This document shows, piece after piece, positions 13,974 through 23,069 of a DNA stretch of 44,083 nucleotides; the stretch's first letter is position 1, and each line of letters starts with the position of its first letter. The DNA comes from a virus. Under the pieces are notes generated by a model. The model worked only from the letters and a program-made list of their open reading frames with translations. It did not search any database and had not been told where the DNA came from. Made by a program: the position numbers and the translations under genes. Location of the stretch: positions 1 to 44,083 of the IMG/VR virus record IMGVR_UViG_3300013104_000448. One strand, written 5' to 3'.

Positions 13974-15989
13974 ATGGATGCCAGATTTGCTGACGGTGCA
14001 GAGGTGTACCGCCAGGCGTACTTTCGTGGGTTGCGTCCAGAGCCAGAGCTTTGGGTCGACCAGTGGGCCGACGAATACATGCGGATTCCGCGTGATACCG
14101 GTGCCGCCGAGCCAGGTCGTTATCGCACCACGCGTACACCTTACGCACAGGAGCCCATGCGCTGCCTGTCACCGGCCCATCCCTGCAAACGCGTGATTAC
14201 CATGGTCGCCTCTCAGCTGATGAAAACCCAGATCGGTTTGAATTGGATCGGCAGCCTGATGCACATGGCCCCCTCGAACATCCTTACCTTGCTGCCAAGC
14301 CTTGGGCTGGCCAAGCGAGTGTCGTCGAGGATCAGCAAGACCATCAAGGCCACACCCGTGTTGCGAGCACGCGTAGCCTCAGGTCGCGAGGCCATCAACA
14401 CCATGGACACCAAAGAGTTCGAAGGTGGCTCCTTGTACGTCACCACCGCGGGCTCGGCTGCCAACCTCTCAGAGTTATCGGCACGTTACGTCTACGGTGA
14501 CGAGATCGACCGTTGGGAAGTGGACGTCGGCGAGGAGGGTGATCCCATCGAACTGGCCGAAACCCGTGCCAGTACCTTTGGGCGCAACGCAAAGTTCTAC
14601 TTCTCCAGCTCCCCAACGATCAAGGGCTCCTCCCGAATTGCTGATTTGTTCGCAGGCAGTGATCAACGTCACTACTACGTACCGTGCCCGCACTGCGGAC
14701 ACATGCAAACCCTCGAATGGGACCACCTGCATTACTCGATCGATTACACCGTCGTCCACTACCAGTGCGCCGGTCCAGATTGTGATGTGCTGATCGAGGA
14801 GAACCATAAGGGAGAAATGCTTTCCCGAGGTGAATGGCGCGCCCATGCCGAAGGCGACGGCGAGACTGTCGGGTTTCATCTGAGTGCTCTGTACTCACCG
14901 CCTGGCTGGATGGATTGGCGAACGCTGGCGATCCAGTATGAAAAAGCCAAGGTTGCACAAAACAACGGCGATCTCGAGCCCATGCAAGTGTTCTATAACA
15001 CCCGTCTGGCGAAGGTTTGGGATTCAGCTCAAGAGCAAACAAAAGCCGAGACACTGATGGCCCGCGCACGGTTGGAAACGTACACCCTCGGCTCAATGCC
15101 TTCCGGCGTGTTGATGCTCACCGGTGCTGTGGACGTTCAAGCCAATCGTCTGGAACTGATGGTCATGGGTTTTGGCATCGGGATGGAGCGATGGGTGATC
15201 GACCACCATGTGATCTGGGGTGATCCAGCCGACGAGCGAACCTGGGCAGTGCTCGACGAAAAACTAAAGTCCCGCTACCGACATCCATGCGGCGTGGGCT
15301 TGGCAATCCTGGCCACAGGCATTGACTCCGGTGGACACCACACCGATGAGGTCTACCAGTTCTGTCGCGTCCGCCGTTGGCGCAACATATTCGCCATTAA
15401 AGGTGCTAGCAAGCCGGGCAGGCCAGTGATCGCTCAGCGCCCGTCGATGGTCGACGTGACCTGGAAGGGCCAGACAGAACGTCATGGCGCCGAGTTGTGG
15501 TTTGTCGGCACCGACACCGCCAAGGACTGGATCTACAACCGCTACCCATTCGAAAGCGGACCTGGCGCACTGCACTTTGCCAACGATCTACCGGACGAGT
15601 TCTTCGCGCAGTGTGTCGCCGAGCGCAAGGTGGCTCGCTACATCAAAGGCTACAAGCGCATCGAATGGGTCAAGGGCAAGGCTGAGCGCAATGAAGCGTT
15701 GGACCTGATGGTGTATTGCCTGGCCATGGCGCATTACTTGGGCATCACCCGCTACCAGGAGCATGACTGGGAGCGGGTGCAGCAGTCGCTGGCGCAATGT
15801 GGCCTTTTTGACGAAGCGCTGAGCATCAAGCCGATTCAGGCTAAGCGCGTTGACCAGGACGAAGCATCGGCGACCTCGGTTGCCAAGCAGTCGCAACCGG
15901 CACCACAAGTTACTGCTCCCGTTGCTCAAGCGAGACAAGTCACAGCGCAACGGCGCAGCTCCAGCAGCGGCTACTTGAAGAGACGATGA
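13974..15989 (+). CDS. Terminase large subunit, lambda gpA family
   Basis: 671 residues, the usual size for GpA-type terminases. Visible parts: N-terminal substrate region (LWVDQWADEYMRIP), ATPase with the gpA-type Walker A (MVASQLMKTQIGLNWIG, about 80-96), Walker B-like ARYVYGDEIDRW, motif III YFSSSPT, a zinc knuckle CPHCGH...C, and nuclease residues in the C-terminal half (GIDSGGHHTDEVY, ALDLMVYCLAMAHYL). The C-terminal tail is Gln/Ala-rich and ends in SGYLKRR, as is common for this family. It cuts and packages the genome into proheads. Confidence 0.95.
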   Translation: MDARFADGAEVYRQAYFRGLRPEPELWVDQWADEYMRIPRDTGAAEPGRYRTTRTPYAQEPMRCLSPAHPCKRVITMVASQLMKTQIGLNWIGSLMHMAPSNILTLLPSLGLAKRVSSRISKTIKATPVLRARVASGREAINTMDTKEFEGGSLYVTTAGSAANLSELSARYVYGDEIDRWEVDVGEEGDPIELAETRASTFGRNAKFYFSSSPTIKGSSRIADLFAGSDQRHYYVPCPHCGHMQTLEWDHLHYSIDYTVVHYQCAGPDCDVLIEENHKGEMLSRGEWRAHAEGDGETVGFHLSALYSPPGWMDWRTLAIQYEKAKVAQNNGDLEPMQVFYNTRLAKVWDSAQEQTKAETLMARARLETYTLGSMPSGVLMLTGAVDVQANRLELMVMGFGIGMERWVIDHHVIWGDPADERTWAVLDEKLKSRYRHPCGVGLAILATGIDSGGHHTDEVYQFCRVRRWRNIFAIKGASKPGRPVIAQRPSMVDVTWKGQTERHGAELWFVGTDTAKDWIYNRYPFESGPGALHFANDLPDEFFAQCVAERKVARYIKGYKRIEWVKGKAERNEALDLMVYCLAMAHYLGITRYQEHDWERVQQSLAQCGLFDEALSIKPIQAKRVDQDEASATSVAKQSQPAPQVTAPVAQARQVTAQRRSSSSGYLKRR

Positions 15990-15993
15990 GTGA

Positions 15994-16431
15994 TCAAGAT
16001 AGACCTATTGCCGGCCCCAATACTCGGGCACCAAGTCCCAGCAGCTCGGACACCGTTGCTCGCAAGGTTTCTTTTCCTCCTTCCTTTGCCGCATTCGTGA
16101 TGCTTTGTCCGAAAGACGGACCTTTATCCAGGCTGCTCGGGGAGGCTTTCAGGACTTCGAGACCGGCCGCTGTGAGGACCACATCCTGAGCGTAGTACTG
16201 GGTGCAGTCTTTGAATGTGAGATAACCAGAGGATTCCAACCAACGAACAGTGGCGATGAAGAACTCTGCGTCCTCACTAGGTATGTCTGCGCACATAAAG
16301 TCGCACCAGCGTGTTGCAGGCTCGACGAATTTTTCAGGGATGAGCGATTTCGGAACTGGAAATTTGGCATACAGCTCAGCCAGTACCAGCCCGGTAATCT
16401 CATTGAATTGGTCAATATTGGAGACAGCCAT
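15994..16431 (-). CDS. Antisense orphan (moron) between terminase and gpW
   Basis: 145 residues from ATG 16431. No family is recognised. The N-terminal 80 residues look globular (FNEITGLVLAELYAKFPVPKSLIP...WLESSGYLTF, winged-helix-like), and the C-terminus is Gly/Ala-rich (AAKEGGKETLRATVSELLGLGARVLG), possibly membrane-associating. It lies opposite to the late operon and its start overlaps that of the rightward gene at 16430, so it needs its own promoter. The arrangement suggests a lysogen-expressed insertion in the packaging module. Confidence 0.6.
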   Translation of the reverse strand: MAVSNIDQFNEITGLVLAELYAKFPVPKSLIPEKFVEPATRWCDFMCADIPSEDAEFFIATVRWLESSGYLTFKDCTQYYAQDVVLTAAGLEVLKASPSSLDKGPSFGQSITNAAKEGGKETLRATVSELLGLGARVLGPAIGLS

Positions 16432-16681
16432 GTCAGAAAACTCCGTGGAAAAAGCGCAACACGCGCAGAGGGTCAAAGCCGCCGCCGAACTCCAGCAAGA
16501 ACTACGTCGGATAGTGGCTGATCAGCTAACAGGGCGGATGGACTGGGTCCGCGCCCGCGTTTACTGGCGAATGCGCCTACCAGATATTCCATCTGAAGAA
16601 TTGGCTGATGCACTGACACACGTATTGGCGGGCGGCAGTTTCAGACAAGAAGTGCAGTCGAGAACTCAGAACTTCGTCTGA
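16430..16681 (+). CDS. Small helical hypothetical protein
   Basis: 83 residues from ATG 16430 (GGAGA about 8 bases upstream). It is predicted mostly helical (EKAQHAQRVKAAAELQQELRRIVADQLTGRMDW, then WRMRLPDIPSEELADALTHVLAGG). The start codon shares bases with the start of the divergent gene at 16431. Not recognised. It may be transcribed with the head genes or as part of the inserted orphan pair. Confidence 0.5.
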   Translation: MSENSVEKAQHAQRVKAAAELQQELRRIVADQLTGRMDWVRARVYWRMRLPDIPSEELADALTHVLAGGSFRQEVQSRTQNFV

Positions 16682-16725
16682 CGATTTTTATATCACATCG
16701 CCTTTATCCATTCAGGGCAAACCTC

Positions 16726-16932
16726 ATGTCATTCACCCAAAAGCACCTCGATGCAGTTGAGGCGGCCATCGCTCGCGGCGAAAAAATCGTGCGCTACACC
16801 GACCGTACTGTCGAGTACCGCACCGTCGATGAGCTGCTAAAAGCTCGCGAAGAAATCCGCACGTCGCTGATCAGTGCAGCCGGGCCACGCTCTCGGGTGG
16901 TTCGGCTGTACCACGGAGGCAAGGGAATCTAA
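16726..16932 (+). CDS. Head-to-tail joining protein gpW
   Basis: 68 residues. The pattern (QKHLDAVEAAIARGEKIVRYTDRTVEYRTVDELLKAREEI, then SRVVRLYHGGKG) matches lambda gpW in length and layout: helix, beta-hairpin, helix, then a short tail with a Arg-x3-Tyr end. It plugs the portal and provides the surface for tail attachment. The stop codon overlaps the portal start at 16932. Confidence 0.88.
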   Translation: MSFTQKHLDAVEAAIARGEKIVRYTDRTVEYRTVDELLKAREEIRTSLISAAGPRSRVVRLYHGGKGI

Positions 16933-18413
16933 TGGCTCGACACTTCCCGACGCTAACCCGTAACGGATTCGTGTTGCCGTCGAACATCAAGGCCAGTTAC
17001 GAAGGCGCCGGAGAGGGCCGCCGATCCACTGGCTGGGATGCGCCGGACAACGGGATCAACAGCATCAACACCCCGGCGCTGCGCAATCTGCGCTCACGGT
17101 CGCGGGCAGCGGTTCGCAATGATCCGTATGCCTACAACGTGATCGACAAGCGCGTCAGCAACCTGATCGGTACCGGCATTACGCCGCGACCAAAAACCGA
17201 TGACGAAGCCCTGCGCAAACTGCTGCAGGAACTGTGGGACGACTGGGTCGATGAATCTGACGCCGACGAGCGCACCGACTTCAACGGCCAGCAGGCGCTG
17301 GTGGCCCGCACGGTGGAAACCTCGGGCGAATGTTTTTTGCGGTTGCGTCCGCGTGGTCTGGACGAAGGCCTCGCGGTACCGCTGCAGCTGCAGATCCTGG
17401 CGCCAGAATTTGTTCCGCATGACAAGTTCGAGAGCACCCGCGATGGCAACTTCATCCGCGCCGGCATCGAGTTCACACCCGACGGCAAGCGTGTGGCGTA
17501 CTGGATGTACCTGGCACATCCACGCGATGCCTCGTCGCTGAATGCGGGTTACAACCAGCTGGTGCGCGTACCGGCCGCGCAGGTGCTGCACGTCTTCGAA
17601 CCGGTCGAACCTGGCCAATTGCGCGGTGTACCGCGCTTGTCACCAGTGTTGAAGCGCCTGCGCAGTCTCGACAACTACGACGACGCGGTGCTGTTCCGGC
17701 AGGAAGTGGCAAACCTGTTTGCCGGTTTTATCACCCGGCCACCCCCTGACTCCGGCCCCGTGCCAAGGGACCCGGTCACCGGCCAGCCGCTGAGTCTGGA
17801 TCGCGACGGCTTCACGCCGATGGTCGCGCTGGAGCCCGGCACCATGCAGGAGCTGGGGCCGGGTGAGGAGGTCGAGTTTTCCAAGCCGCCAGACGCCGGC
17901 AACAACTATCCCGACTTCATGCGGCAGCAGCTGATGGCGGCTGCAGCGGGAACCGGAACACCGTACGAGATCCTCACCGGCGACATGCGCGAGGTCAACG
18001 ACCGGGCGCTGCGGGTGGTGCTCAACGAGTTTCGGCGCCGTCTGGAACAACTGCAGTTCAGTGTGTACGTGCACCAGCTGTGCCGTCCGGTTCGGGCGGC
18101 CTGGATGGACATGGCGGTGCTGTCAGGTGTCCTCCAGCTGGATGACTACGCCCAGCGGCGCCGTGAATACCTGCGCACCCGTTGGGTCCCGCAAGGCTGG
18201 GCCTATATCCAGCCGGTACAGGACGTGCAGGCCCGGCGGATGGAAGTGCAGGCCGGTTTCGCTTCACGCAGTGAAATGGTCCTGCGTACCGGCTATGACG
18301 CTGAAACGGTCGACGCGGAAAACGCCGCCGATCTGGCCCGGGCCACAAACCTTGGCCTCAATTACACCACTCTTGAAGCGTTCGTCCCCGTCGACGACAA
18401 GGAGCAATCATGA
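16932..18413 (+). CDS. Portal protein, lambda gpB family
   Basis: 493 residues. The family pattern is clear: LRNLRSRSRAAVRNDPYAYNVIDKRVSNLIGTGITPRP near residues 50-85, VARTVETSGECFLRL, HVFEPVEPGQLRGVPRLSPVL, and MAAAAGTGTPYEILTGDMREVNDRALRVVLNEFRR near 335-370. The dodecameric ring forms the DNA entry vertex and docks the terminase. It overlaps the protease gene by 4 bases (ATGA). Confidence 0.95.
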   Translation: MARHFPTLTRNGFVLPSNIKASYEGAGEGRRSTGWDAPDNGINSINTPALRNLRSRSRAAVRNDPYAYNVIDKRVSNLIGTGITPRPKTDDEALRKLLQELWDDWVDESDADERTDFNGQQALVARTVETSGECFLRLRPRGLDEGLAVPLQLQILAPEFVPHDKFESTRDGNFIRAGIEFTPDGKRVAYWMYLAHPRDASSLNAGYNQLVRVPAAQVLHVFEPVEPGQLRGVPRLSPVLKRLRSLDNYDDAVLFRQEVANLFAGFITRPPPDSGPVPRDPVTGQPLSLDRDGFTPMVALEPGTMQELGPGEEVEFSKPPDAGNNYPDFMRQQLMAAAAGTGTPYEILTGDMREVNDRALRVVLNEFRRRLEQLQFSVYVHQLCRPVRAAWMDMAVLSGVLQLDDYAQRRREYLRTRWVPQGWAYIQPVQDVQARRMEVQAGFASRSEMVLRTGYDAETVDAENAADLARATNLGLNYTTLEAFVPVDDKEQS

Positions 18414-19564
18414 GCAAGAAAACGCGGCCACGCGTGTATAACCGGGCGGGTAAACGCGTGCAGGTGCAGGACAAGACCTGGTATGCGTTGCAGGCCAGCG
18501 GCGAGGCTGCCGAGCGGGTGATCGAGGTCTTCGTCTACGGCGAGATCGGCGCCTGGGGCATTACCGCGAATCAGTTTGTGCAAGACCTGCGCGCCATGGA
18601 CGACGGTGTTTCACCGGTGATCGCCGCCTTCAACAGCATTGGTGGCGACCTGTTCGACGGGTTGGCGATGCACAACACGTTGTCGCGTCTGGGCGAGCGC
18701 TGTACCGGTCGCATCGACGCGTTGGCGGCCAGTGCCGCCAGCGTGGCGGTGTGCGGCGCGCACCGCGTCGTGATCGCGTCCAACGCCATGCTGATGATCC
18801 ACAACCCGTGGACCTACGCGGCCGGCGATGCTGAAGACTTCCGCAAGGTGGCCGACGTCCTCGATCAGACGACGGAGGCCATCATCGCGGCTTACAAGGC
18901 CAAGGCGCCGGACATTGATGACGACGAGTTGCGGCGCCTGGTGGCCAATGAAACCTGGTTGACCGCCAGTGAAGCGGTGGCCTTGGGGTTGGCCGATGAG
19001 GTCGGCGAGGGCGTCACGGTCAAAGCTTGCCTCGGCCAAGGGGCCGTGCTGCAGCGTTACCAACATGCTCCGGCCGAATTGCTCGCCCAGTTGGACGAGC
19101 CACCCGAACCGGATCCCGAGCTGGAACCGGACGATCCACCGCAGGATCCGCCCGAGCTCGATTCGACCAAGCTGGCTCTGATGATCACGCAGCGATGCGC
19201 CGAGTCGGGCATCAGCAACCTGATCGAACCGCTGCTCAGTTCTACCCGGCTTGAAAGCGAAGAAGTCGTCCAGGCTGGCCTTACGCGTGCCAAGGCCGTG
19301 AACGACCTGTGTGTGGCCGCCCGCTTACCCGAGTTCAGTGTCGAGTATGTCGCGGCGGGCCTGGACGTTGCGGCGGTTCGAGCGCGGCTGTTCGACAAAA
19401 TCGTCAGCAGCGGCAAGGGCTTCGAAATTGACAACAGCTTGCCGCTGGACAATGACCCCGCACCTAAGGTGCAGGCCAAACAACTTGATCAGCCTTCCAT
19501 CTGGTCCGCGCGCCAAGCCGCGCAGTCCGGTAATTCCCGATCTACAACAGGAGCAAGACGATGA
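18410..19564 (+). CDS. ClpP-like head maturation protease with scaffold-like C-terminus
   Basis: 384 residues. Residues about 35-215 are a ClpP-fold protease: NSIGGDLFDGLAMHNTL, catalytic Ser108 in DALAASAASVAV and His131 in MLMIHNPWTY, then TWLTASEAVALGLADEV. A Pro/Glu/Asp-rich linker (PPEPDPELEPDDPPQDPPEL, about 227-246) leads to a helical tail that may act as scaffold, like lambda C/Nu3 or phage S49/ClpP fusions. It processes capsid components during prohead assembly. It overlaps portal and decoration genes by 4 bases each. Confidence 0.88.
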   Translation: MSKKTRPRVYNRAGKRVQVQDKTWYALQASGEAAERVIEVFVYGEIGAWGITANQFVQDLRAMDDGVSPVIAAFNSIGGDLFDGLAMHNTLSRLGERCTGRIDALAASAASVAVCGAHRVVIASNAMLMIHNPWTYAAGDAEDFRKVADVLDQTTEAIIAAYKAKAPDIDDDELRRLVANETWLTASEAVALGLADEVGEGVTVKACLGQGAVLQRYQHAPAELLAQLDEPPEPDPELEPDDPPQDPPELDSTKLALMITQRCAESGISNLIEPLLSSTRLESEEVVQAGLTRAKAVNDLCVAARLPEFSVEYVAAGLDVAAVRARLFDKIVSSGKGFEIDNSLPLDNDPAPKVQAKQLDQPSIWSARQAAQSGNSRSTTGARR

Positions 19565-19905
19565 CCATCCAACGTGAGCCCATGCACGCAGGCGAATTTC
19601 TCCTGTCCGAAGCGGCGGGCACCATTTCCCGCGAAGCCATCAATGTCGCCGCCGGCCCTGCTTTGGAACCGGGGCAGATCCTCGGCCTGGTCAGCTTGAC
19701 CGGTGAGTTCGCCCCCTACAATCCGATCGCCGAAGACGGCAGCGAAAATGCGATCGCCATTCTCTACGGCCCATTGGGCGAGTCGGATGTGGTTCGACGC
19801 GGACGGGCAGTAGTGCGCCTGGCTGAAGTGAGCGAGGCCCATCTCACGGGTCTGGATCCTGCCGCTGAAAAGGCGCTGGCCGCTCACTTCCTGATCGTTC
19901 GTTAA
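19561..19905 (+). CDS. Head decoration protein, gpD-like
   Basis: 114 residues, the size of lambda gpD. The conserved N-terminal GEFLLSEAAGTISREAINVAAG and ALEPGQILG segments, and the C-terminal LDPAAEKALAAHFLIVR, identify the family. Trimers of this protein stabilise the expanded capsid. It is followed by an intrinsic terminator before the major capsid gene. Confidence 0.9.
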   Translation: MTIQREPMHAGEFLLSEAAGTISREAINVAAGPALEPGQILGLVSLTGEFAPYNPIAEDGSENAIAILYGPLGESDVVRRGRAVVRLAEVSEAHLTGLDPAAEKALAAHFLIVR

Positions 19906-19925
19906 GACGGTCAACCTGATTACCC

Positions 19926-19950
19926 AACCCGCCGAGTGCGGGTTTTTTGC
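19926..19950 (+). terminator. Intrinsic terminator-like hairpin between gpD and capsid
   Basis: AACCCGC (19926-19932), loop CGAGT, GCGGGTT (19938-19944), followed by a run of T to 19948. It lies inside the late operon directly before the capsid gene; partial termination or RNA processing here may shape relative expression. Confidence 0.75.
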
Positions 19951-19967
19951 ATTCTGGAGATGGCTTC

Positions 19968-20963
19968 ATGGCTGACATTGAAATCTTTAACGACGATGCG
20001 TTTTCGGTCTCCTCGCTGACCGCCGCCATCAACGAACAGGAATACCTGCCGGGCCGCATCAGTAGCTTGGGCCTGTTTCAGGAAGAGGGCATCACCACCC
20101 TGACCGTGCAGATCGAAAAGGACGGCGACACGCTGGCTTTGGTGCCAGCCGGTGAGCGCGGCACCTCCGGGCTGGTGGTGGCTGGCAGCAAGCGTAACCT
20201 GATCCCGTTCAACACCGTGCACCTGCCGCAGCGCTTTGCGATCAAGGCTGACGAGATCCAGGGCATTCGTGCTTTTGGTACCCGTTCTGAATTGCAGGCA
20301 GTGCAGGACGTGGTCAACAAACGTCTGGCGAAGGCGCGTCGGCAGCTCGATGCCACGCACGAATTTCAGCGTATGGGCGCGCTGAACGGTCAAATCCTCG
20401 ACGCGGACGGGACCACCGTCTTGCTCGATATCTACAAAACCTTTGGTGTGACCCGCAAGAAAATGTCCATGGGCCTCAACAGTCCGGACACCGAGCTTCG
20501 CGTCAGGTGTGGTGATGCGCTGGACCTGCAGGAGGAAGCCTTGGGCAGTATCACCAGCACAGGCTCGCGTGCGCTGTGCGGTAAGAATTTCTGGAACAAG
20601 CTGCTGGTCCACAAGTCGGTCAAAGAAACCTACCTCAACAGTCAGCAGGCGGCTGCTTTGCGTGGCGATGCCCGCGAAAGTTTCGAGTTCGGCGGCATCG
20701 TCTGGGAGCGCTATCGCGGCAAGATCGCTGGCGTGACCTTCATCCATGACGACAAGGCGCTGCTGATTCCAGAAGGTGTGCCGGACCTGTACATCTCGGT
20801 GTTCGCGCCGGCGGACTACATGGAAACGGTCAACACCGAAGGCGTGCCGTACTACAGCAAGATCGAGCCGATGCCTTTCAACAAAGGCATGGCCGGTGAA
20901 GCTCAGTCGAACCCGCTGCACCTGTGCACTCGGCCGCTCGCACAGATCCTTCTGGAGCTCTGA
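19968..20963 (+). CDS. Major capsid protein, lambda gpE family
   Basis: 331 residues from ATG 19968 (GGAGA upstream). The pattern of gpE-type capsids is clear: FSVSSLTAAINEQEYLPGRI at the N-terminus, RNLIPFNTVHLPQRFAIKADEIQGIRAFG near 80-108, TRKKMSMGLNSPD, FEFGGIVWERYRGK, and the C-terminal PYYSKIEPMPFNKGMAGEAQSNPLHLCTRP. It forms the icosahedral shell together with the decoration protein. Confidence 0.95.
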   Translation: MADIEIFNDDAFSVSSLTAAINEQEYLPGRISSLGLFQEEGITTLTVQIEKDGDTLALVPAGERGTSGLVVAGSKRNLIPFNTVHLPQRFAIKADEIQGIRAFGTRSELQAVQDVVNKRLAKARRQLDATHEFQRMGALNGQILDADGTTVLLDIYKTFGVTRKKMSMGLNSPDTELRVRCGDALDLQEEALGSITSTGSRALCGKNFWNKLLVHKSVKETYLNSQQAAALRGDARESFEFGGIVWERYRGKIAGVTFIHDDKALLIPEGVPDLYISVFAPADYMETVNTEGVPYYSKIEPMPFNKGMAGEAQSNPLHLCTRPLAQILLEL

Positions 20964-20965
20964 CC

Positions 20966-21286
20966 ATGGCCTTTCGCGACTTGATTGCTGAGGTCGACGC
21001 GGTGGTGTTCGAAACCTTGGGCGACAGCGCCCGAATCGAGGGGCGCGACGAGCCGGTCCTCGGCATGTTCGCGGCGCCCTGGCTGCAGCCGAAGTTCGGC
21101 AAGCTCAACACCGGGTTGCGTGAGCCTCGTTTCGAAATCCGGGTCAGCGATTCCCATGGCCTGGTGCAGGGCCTGTTGGTCAGTATCGATTTACCGGCCG
21201 TGGACGGCGGTGGCGATTACGACCTGCTGCAGCTGGAGCCGAGCGGTGACGGTTTGGTTGCCTTGATCCTGAGGATGCGTGCATGA
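20966..21286 (+). CDS. Head-tail joining protein, lambda FII-like
   Basis: 106 residues from ATG 20966, 2 bases after the capsid stop. The sequence (MAFRDLIAEVDAVVFETLGDSARIEG, GMFAAPWLQPKFGKLNTGLREP, VSIDLPAVDGGGDYDLLQLEPSGDGLV) fits the FII-type connector of lambda-like heads, which forms the interface to the tail. It overlaps the next gene by 4 bases. Confidence 0.82.
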   Translation: MAFRDLIAEVDAVVFETLGDSARIEGRDEPVLGMFAAPWLQPKFGKLNTGLREPRFEIRVSDSHGLVQGLLVSIDLPAVDGGGDYDLLQLEPSGDGLVALILRMRA

Positions 21287-21936
21287 GCGTTGGTAGCTAT
21301 TACAAGTCCTCGGCCGGCGGAGGGATGGTCACTATCCAGTCGTCGGCGGCGGATCTGCAAGCGTTCCAGGACTTCGCCAAGGTGGTGCCCAGGGCGGCTG
21401 CAGCTGCGCATCGTCGAGCGATCAACAAGACGCTGGGCTGGTTGCGCACGCACATCGCCCGGGCGGTCAGTCGGCAGGAGCGCATCGCCGTCGCGGCGGT
21501 GCGTCAACGACTGCGCAGCTACCCGGTCACCGGCGGGGCCATGAGCGGCAAGCTGTGGTTTGGCTTGAACGCCATCGAGTCCAGCCGGATTGGCCGCGCG
21601 CGGCAGATTCGCAGCGGCGTGTCGGTGGCCGGGCGTCGTTATCAGGGGGCGTTCCTGAAACAGGTCTACGGCAACAAGCCCGATATCTGGATCCGCACGG
21701 CGAGCAAACACTTCGATGCGGACGACTATCCCGACAGTACCGTGTCCTCAGGACACGGGCCGAGTTCGGGTTGGGTCGCTGAAAATGGCAGCCGGTTTCC
21801 ACTGGCCAAGGCCAAGGTGTCCCTGGAACAGGCGCGTCCCCATTTCGAAAGCTGGGTGCGCAAGGCGGATGAACGCTTGCTGCAGATCCTGCAGCAGGAA
21901 CTCAACTTCGAGCTGCAAAAGAACCTGAGGAGTTAG
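21283..21936 (+). CDS. Minor tail protein Z-like (tail terminator/completion)
   Basis: 217 residues. The GpZ family pattern is seen in VPRAAAAAHRRAINKTLGWLRTHIARAVSRQERIAVAAVRQRL, followed by GKLWFGLNAI. It continues with SRIGRARQIRSGVSVAGRRYQGAFLKQVYGNKPDIWIRTASKHF and a helical C-terminus. In lambda-like phages Z works at the head-proximal end of the tail; here it is used at the junction between a lambda-type head and a P2-type tail. Confidence 0.8.
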   Translation: MSVGSYYKSSAGGGMVTIQSSAADLQAFQDFAKVVPRAAAAAHRRAINKTLGWLRTHIARAVSRQERIAVAAVRQRLRSYPVTGGAMSGKLWFGLNAIESSRIGRARQIRSGVSVAGRRYQGAFLKQVYGNKPDIWIRTASKHFDADDYPDSTVSSGHGPSSGWVAENGSRFPLAKAKVSLEQARPHFESWVRKADERLLQILQQELNFELQKNLRS

Positions 21937-21940
21937 GGCT

Positions 21941-22459
21941 GTGTCGGAAGAACCTTTTAGCCTGGATCAGCTTTATCGGGCCATTGAGCAACAACTGCAG
22001 GCGGAGTTGCCGGGTGTGTGTGCGGTGACGGCCTGGCCGAATATTAAAGATCGTGTGGCGTTGCCGGCGGTGTTTCTTGAGATGGCCGAGATTGAGCCGG
22101 GCGTCGATATCGGCACCGGGGAAACGACCTTGGTGTGCAGGTTCGAGGCACGCATCGTTGTCGATCCGATCAAGCCGCACCATCATCAACAGGCCGTGCA
22201 ACTGGCCACCCAGCTCGCGGTGAAGCTGCGGACGCAGACTTGGGGACTTGAGGTTGAGCCGGCGGTGTTCATTCAGGCCGGGCAGGATTGGACCCGGCCC
22301 GAACTGGATGGCTACACCGTCTGGTTGGTGGAATGGAACCAGCAGATCTACCTCGGTGCACAACAATGGCCATGGCCGGATGAGCAACCGGGTTCCCTCT
22401 GGTTCGGTTTCAACCAAGACCCGAAAGAGGCGTTCTTTCCGGCGGAGGACGTGCCATGA
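21941..22459 (+). CDS. Head-tail/tail completion protein, hypothetical
   Basis: 172 residues from GTG 21941 (GTTAGGGCT upstream). The sequence (FSLDQLYRAIEQQLQAELPGVCAVTAWPNIKDRVALPAVFLEMAEIEPG, then HQQAVQLATQLAVKLRTQTWGLEVEPA) looks like the tail-terminator/neck class, small alpha-beta proteins found between Z and baseplate genes in such phages. The name is by position and general pattern; no precise family recognised. It overlaps gpV by 4 bases. Confidence 0.65.
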   Translation: MSEEPFSLDQLYRAIEQQLQAELPGVCAVTAWPNIKDRVALPAVFLEMAEIEPGVDIGTGETTLVCRFEARIVVDPIKPHHHQQAVQLATQLAVKLRTQTWGLEVEPAVFIQAGQDWTRPELDGYTVWLVEWNQQIYLGAQQWPWPDEQPGSLWFGFNQDPKEAFFPAEDVP

Positions 22460-23013
22460 GCTACGCCCTTGCCGAGCATGACCGCATGATTGCCGCCATG
22501 CTGATGCCTTGCGTGGTGGTCGGTGTGGATTTGGCAACGGCCACTGTTCGGGTGCAGTCCGGCGATTGGGTCAGCGCGTGGGTGCGTTGGCACAGTCTGG
22601 CGGCCGGCAAGGCCCGTCACTGGCGGGCGCCGAGCCTGAGCGAACAGGGGGTGCTGTTCAACCCCAGCGGTCAGGCTGGGATGGGCACCTTCATTCCCGG
22701 GCTCTATGGGGATGCCGGTGGCCAGCCGGATAACCGCGACCATGTGGAGGTCTGGCGTTTCGATGATGGTGGTTCGCTGGTCTATGACTGGCAGGCCAAG
22801 AGCTACAGCATCACCCTGCCAAGCGGTACGGTGACCGTCAAGGTCGCCAGCACGGAGGTGGTCGTAGCGGACAGCGCCGTCAACGTGACCACCGGGAACA
22901 TCAACCTGAAAGCGGCGGTGACCATCGACGGCGCCTTACACGTCACGCAGGGCATCACCAGTGCCGGCGCGATCCTTGACGCCGGTGGCAACAGCAATCA
23001 CCACACGCATTAA
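22456..23013 (+). CDS. Baseplate spike protein gpV
   Basis: 185 residues. The P2 gpV layout is visible: N-terminal OB-like domain (MPCVVVGVDLATATVRVQSGDWVSAWVRW), the conserved SEQGVLFNPSGQAGMGTFIPGLY segment, then a beta-helix (ITLPSGTVTVKVASTEVVVADSAVNVTTGNINLKAAVTIDGALHVTQGI). The end NSNHHTH carries an HxH that binds iron at the needle tip in this family. The trimeric spike punctures the outer membrane. Confidence 0.92.
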   Translation: MSYALAEHDRMIAAMLMPCVVVGVDLATATVRVQSGDWVSAWVRWHSLAAGKARHWRAPSLSEQGVLFNPSGQAGMGTFIPGLYGDAGGQPDNRDHVEVWRFDDGGSLVYDWQAKSYSITLPSGTVTVKVASTEVVVADSAVNVTTGNINLKAAVTIDGALHVTQGITSAGAILDAGGNSNHHTH

Positions 23014-23029
23014 TTTCAATCTCCCAATG

Positions 23030-23052
23030 GCCCGCCTTGTGCGGGCATTTTT
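23030..23052 (+). terminator. Intrinsic terminator after gpV
   Basis: GCCCGC (23030-23035), loop CTTGT, GCGGGC (23041-23046), then ATTTTT. It is almost identical in stem and loop to the hairpin at 34091-34114, another site in the late operon. Confidence 0.8.
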
Positions 23053-23069
23053 ATGCCTGGAGTAAACAC

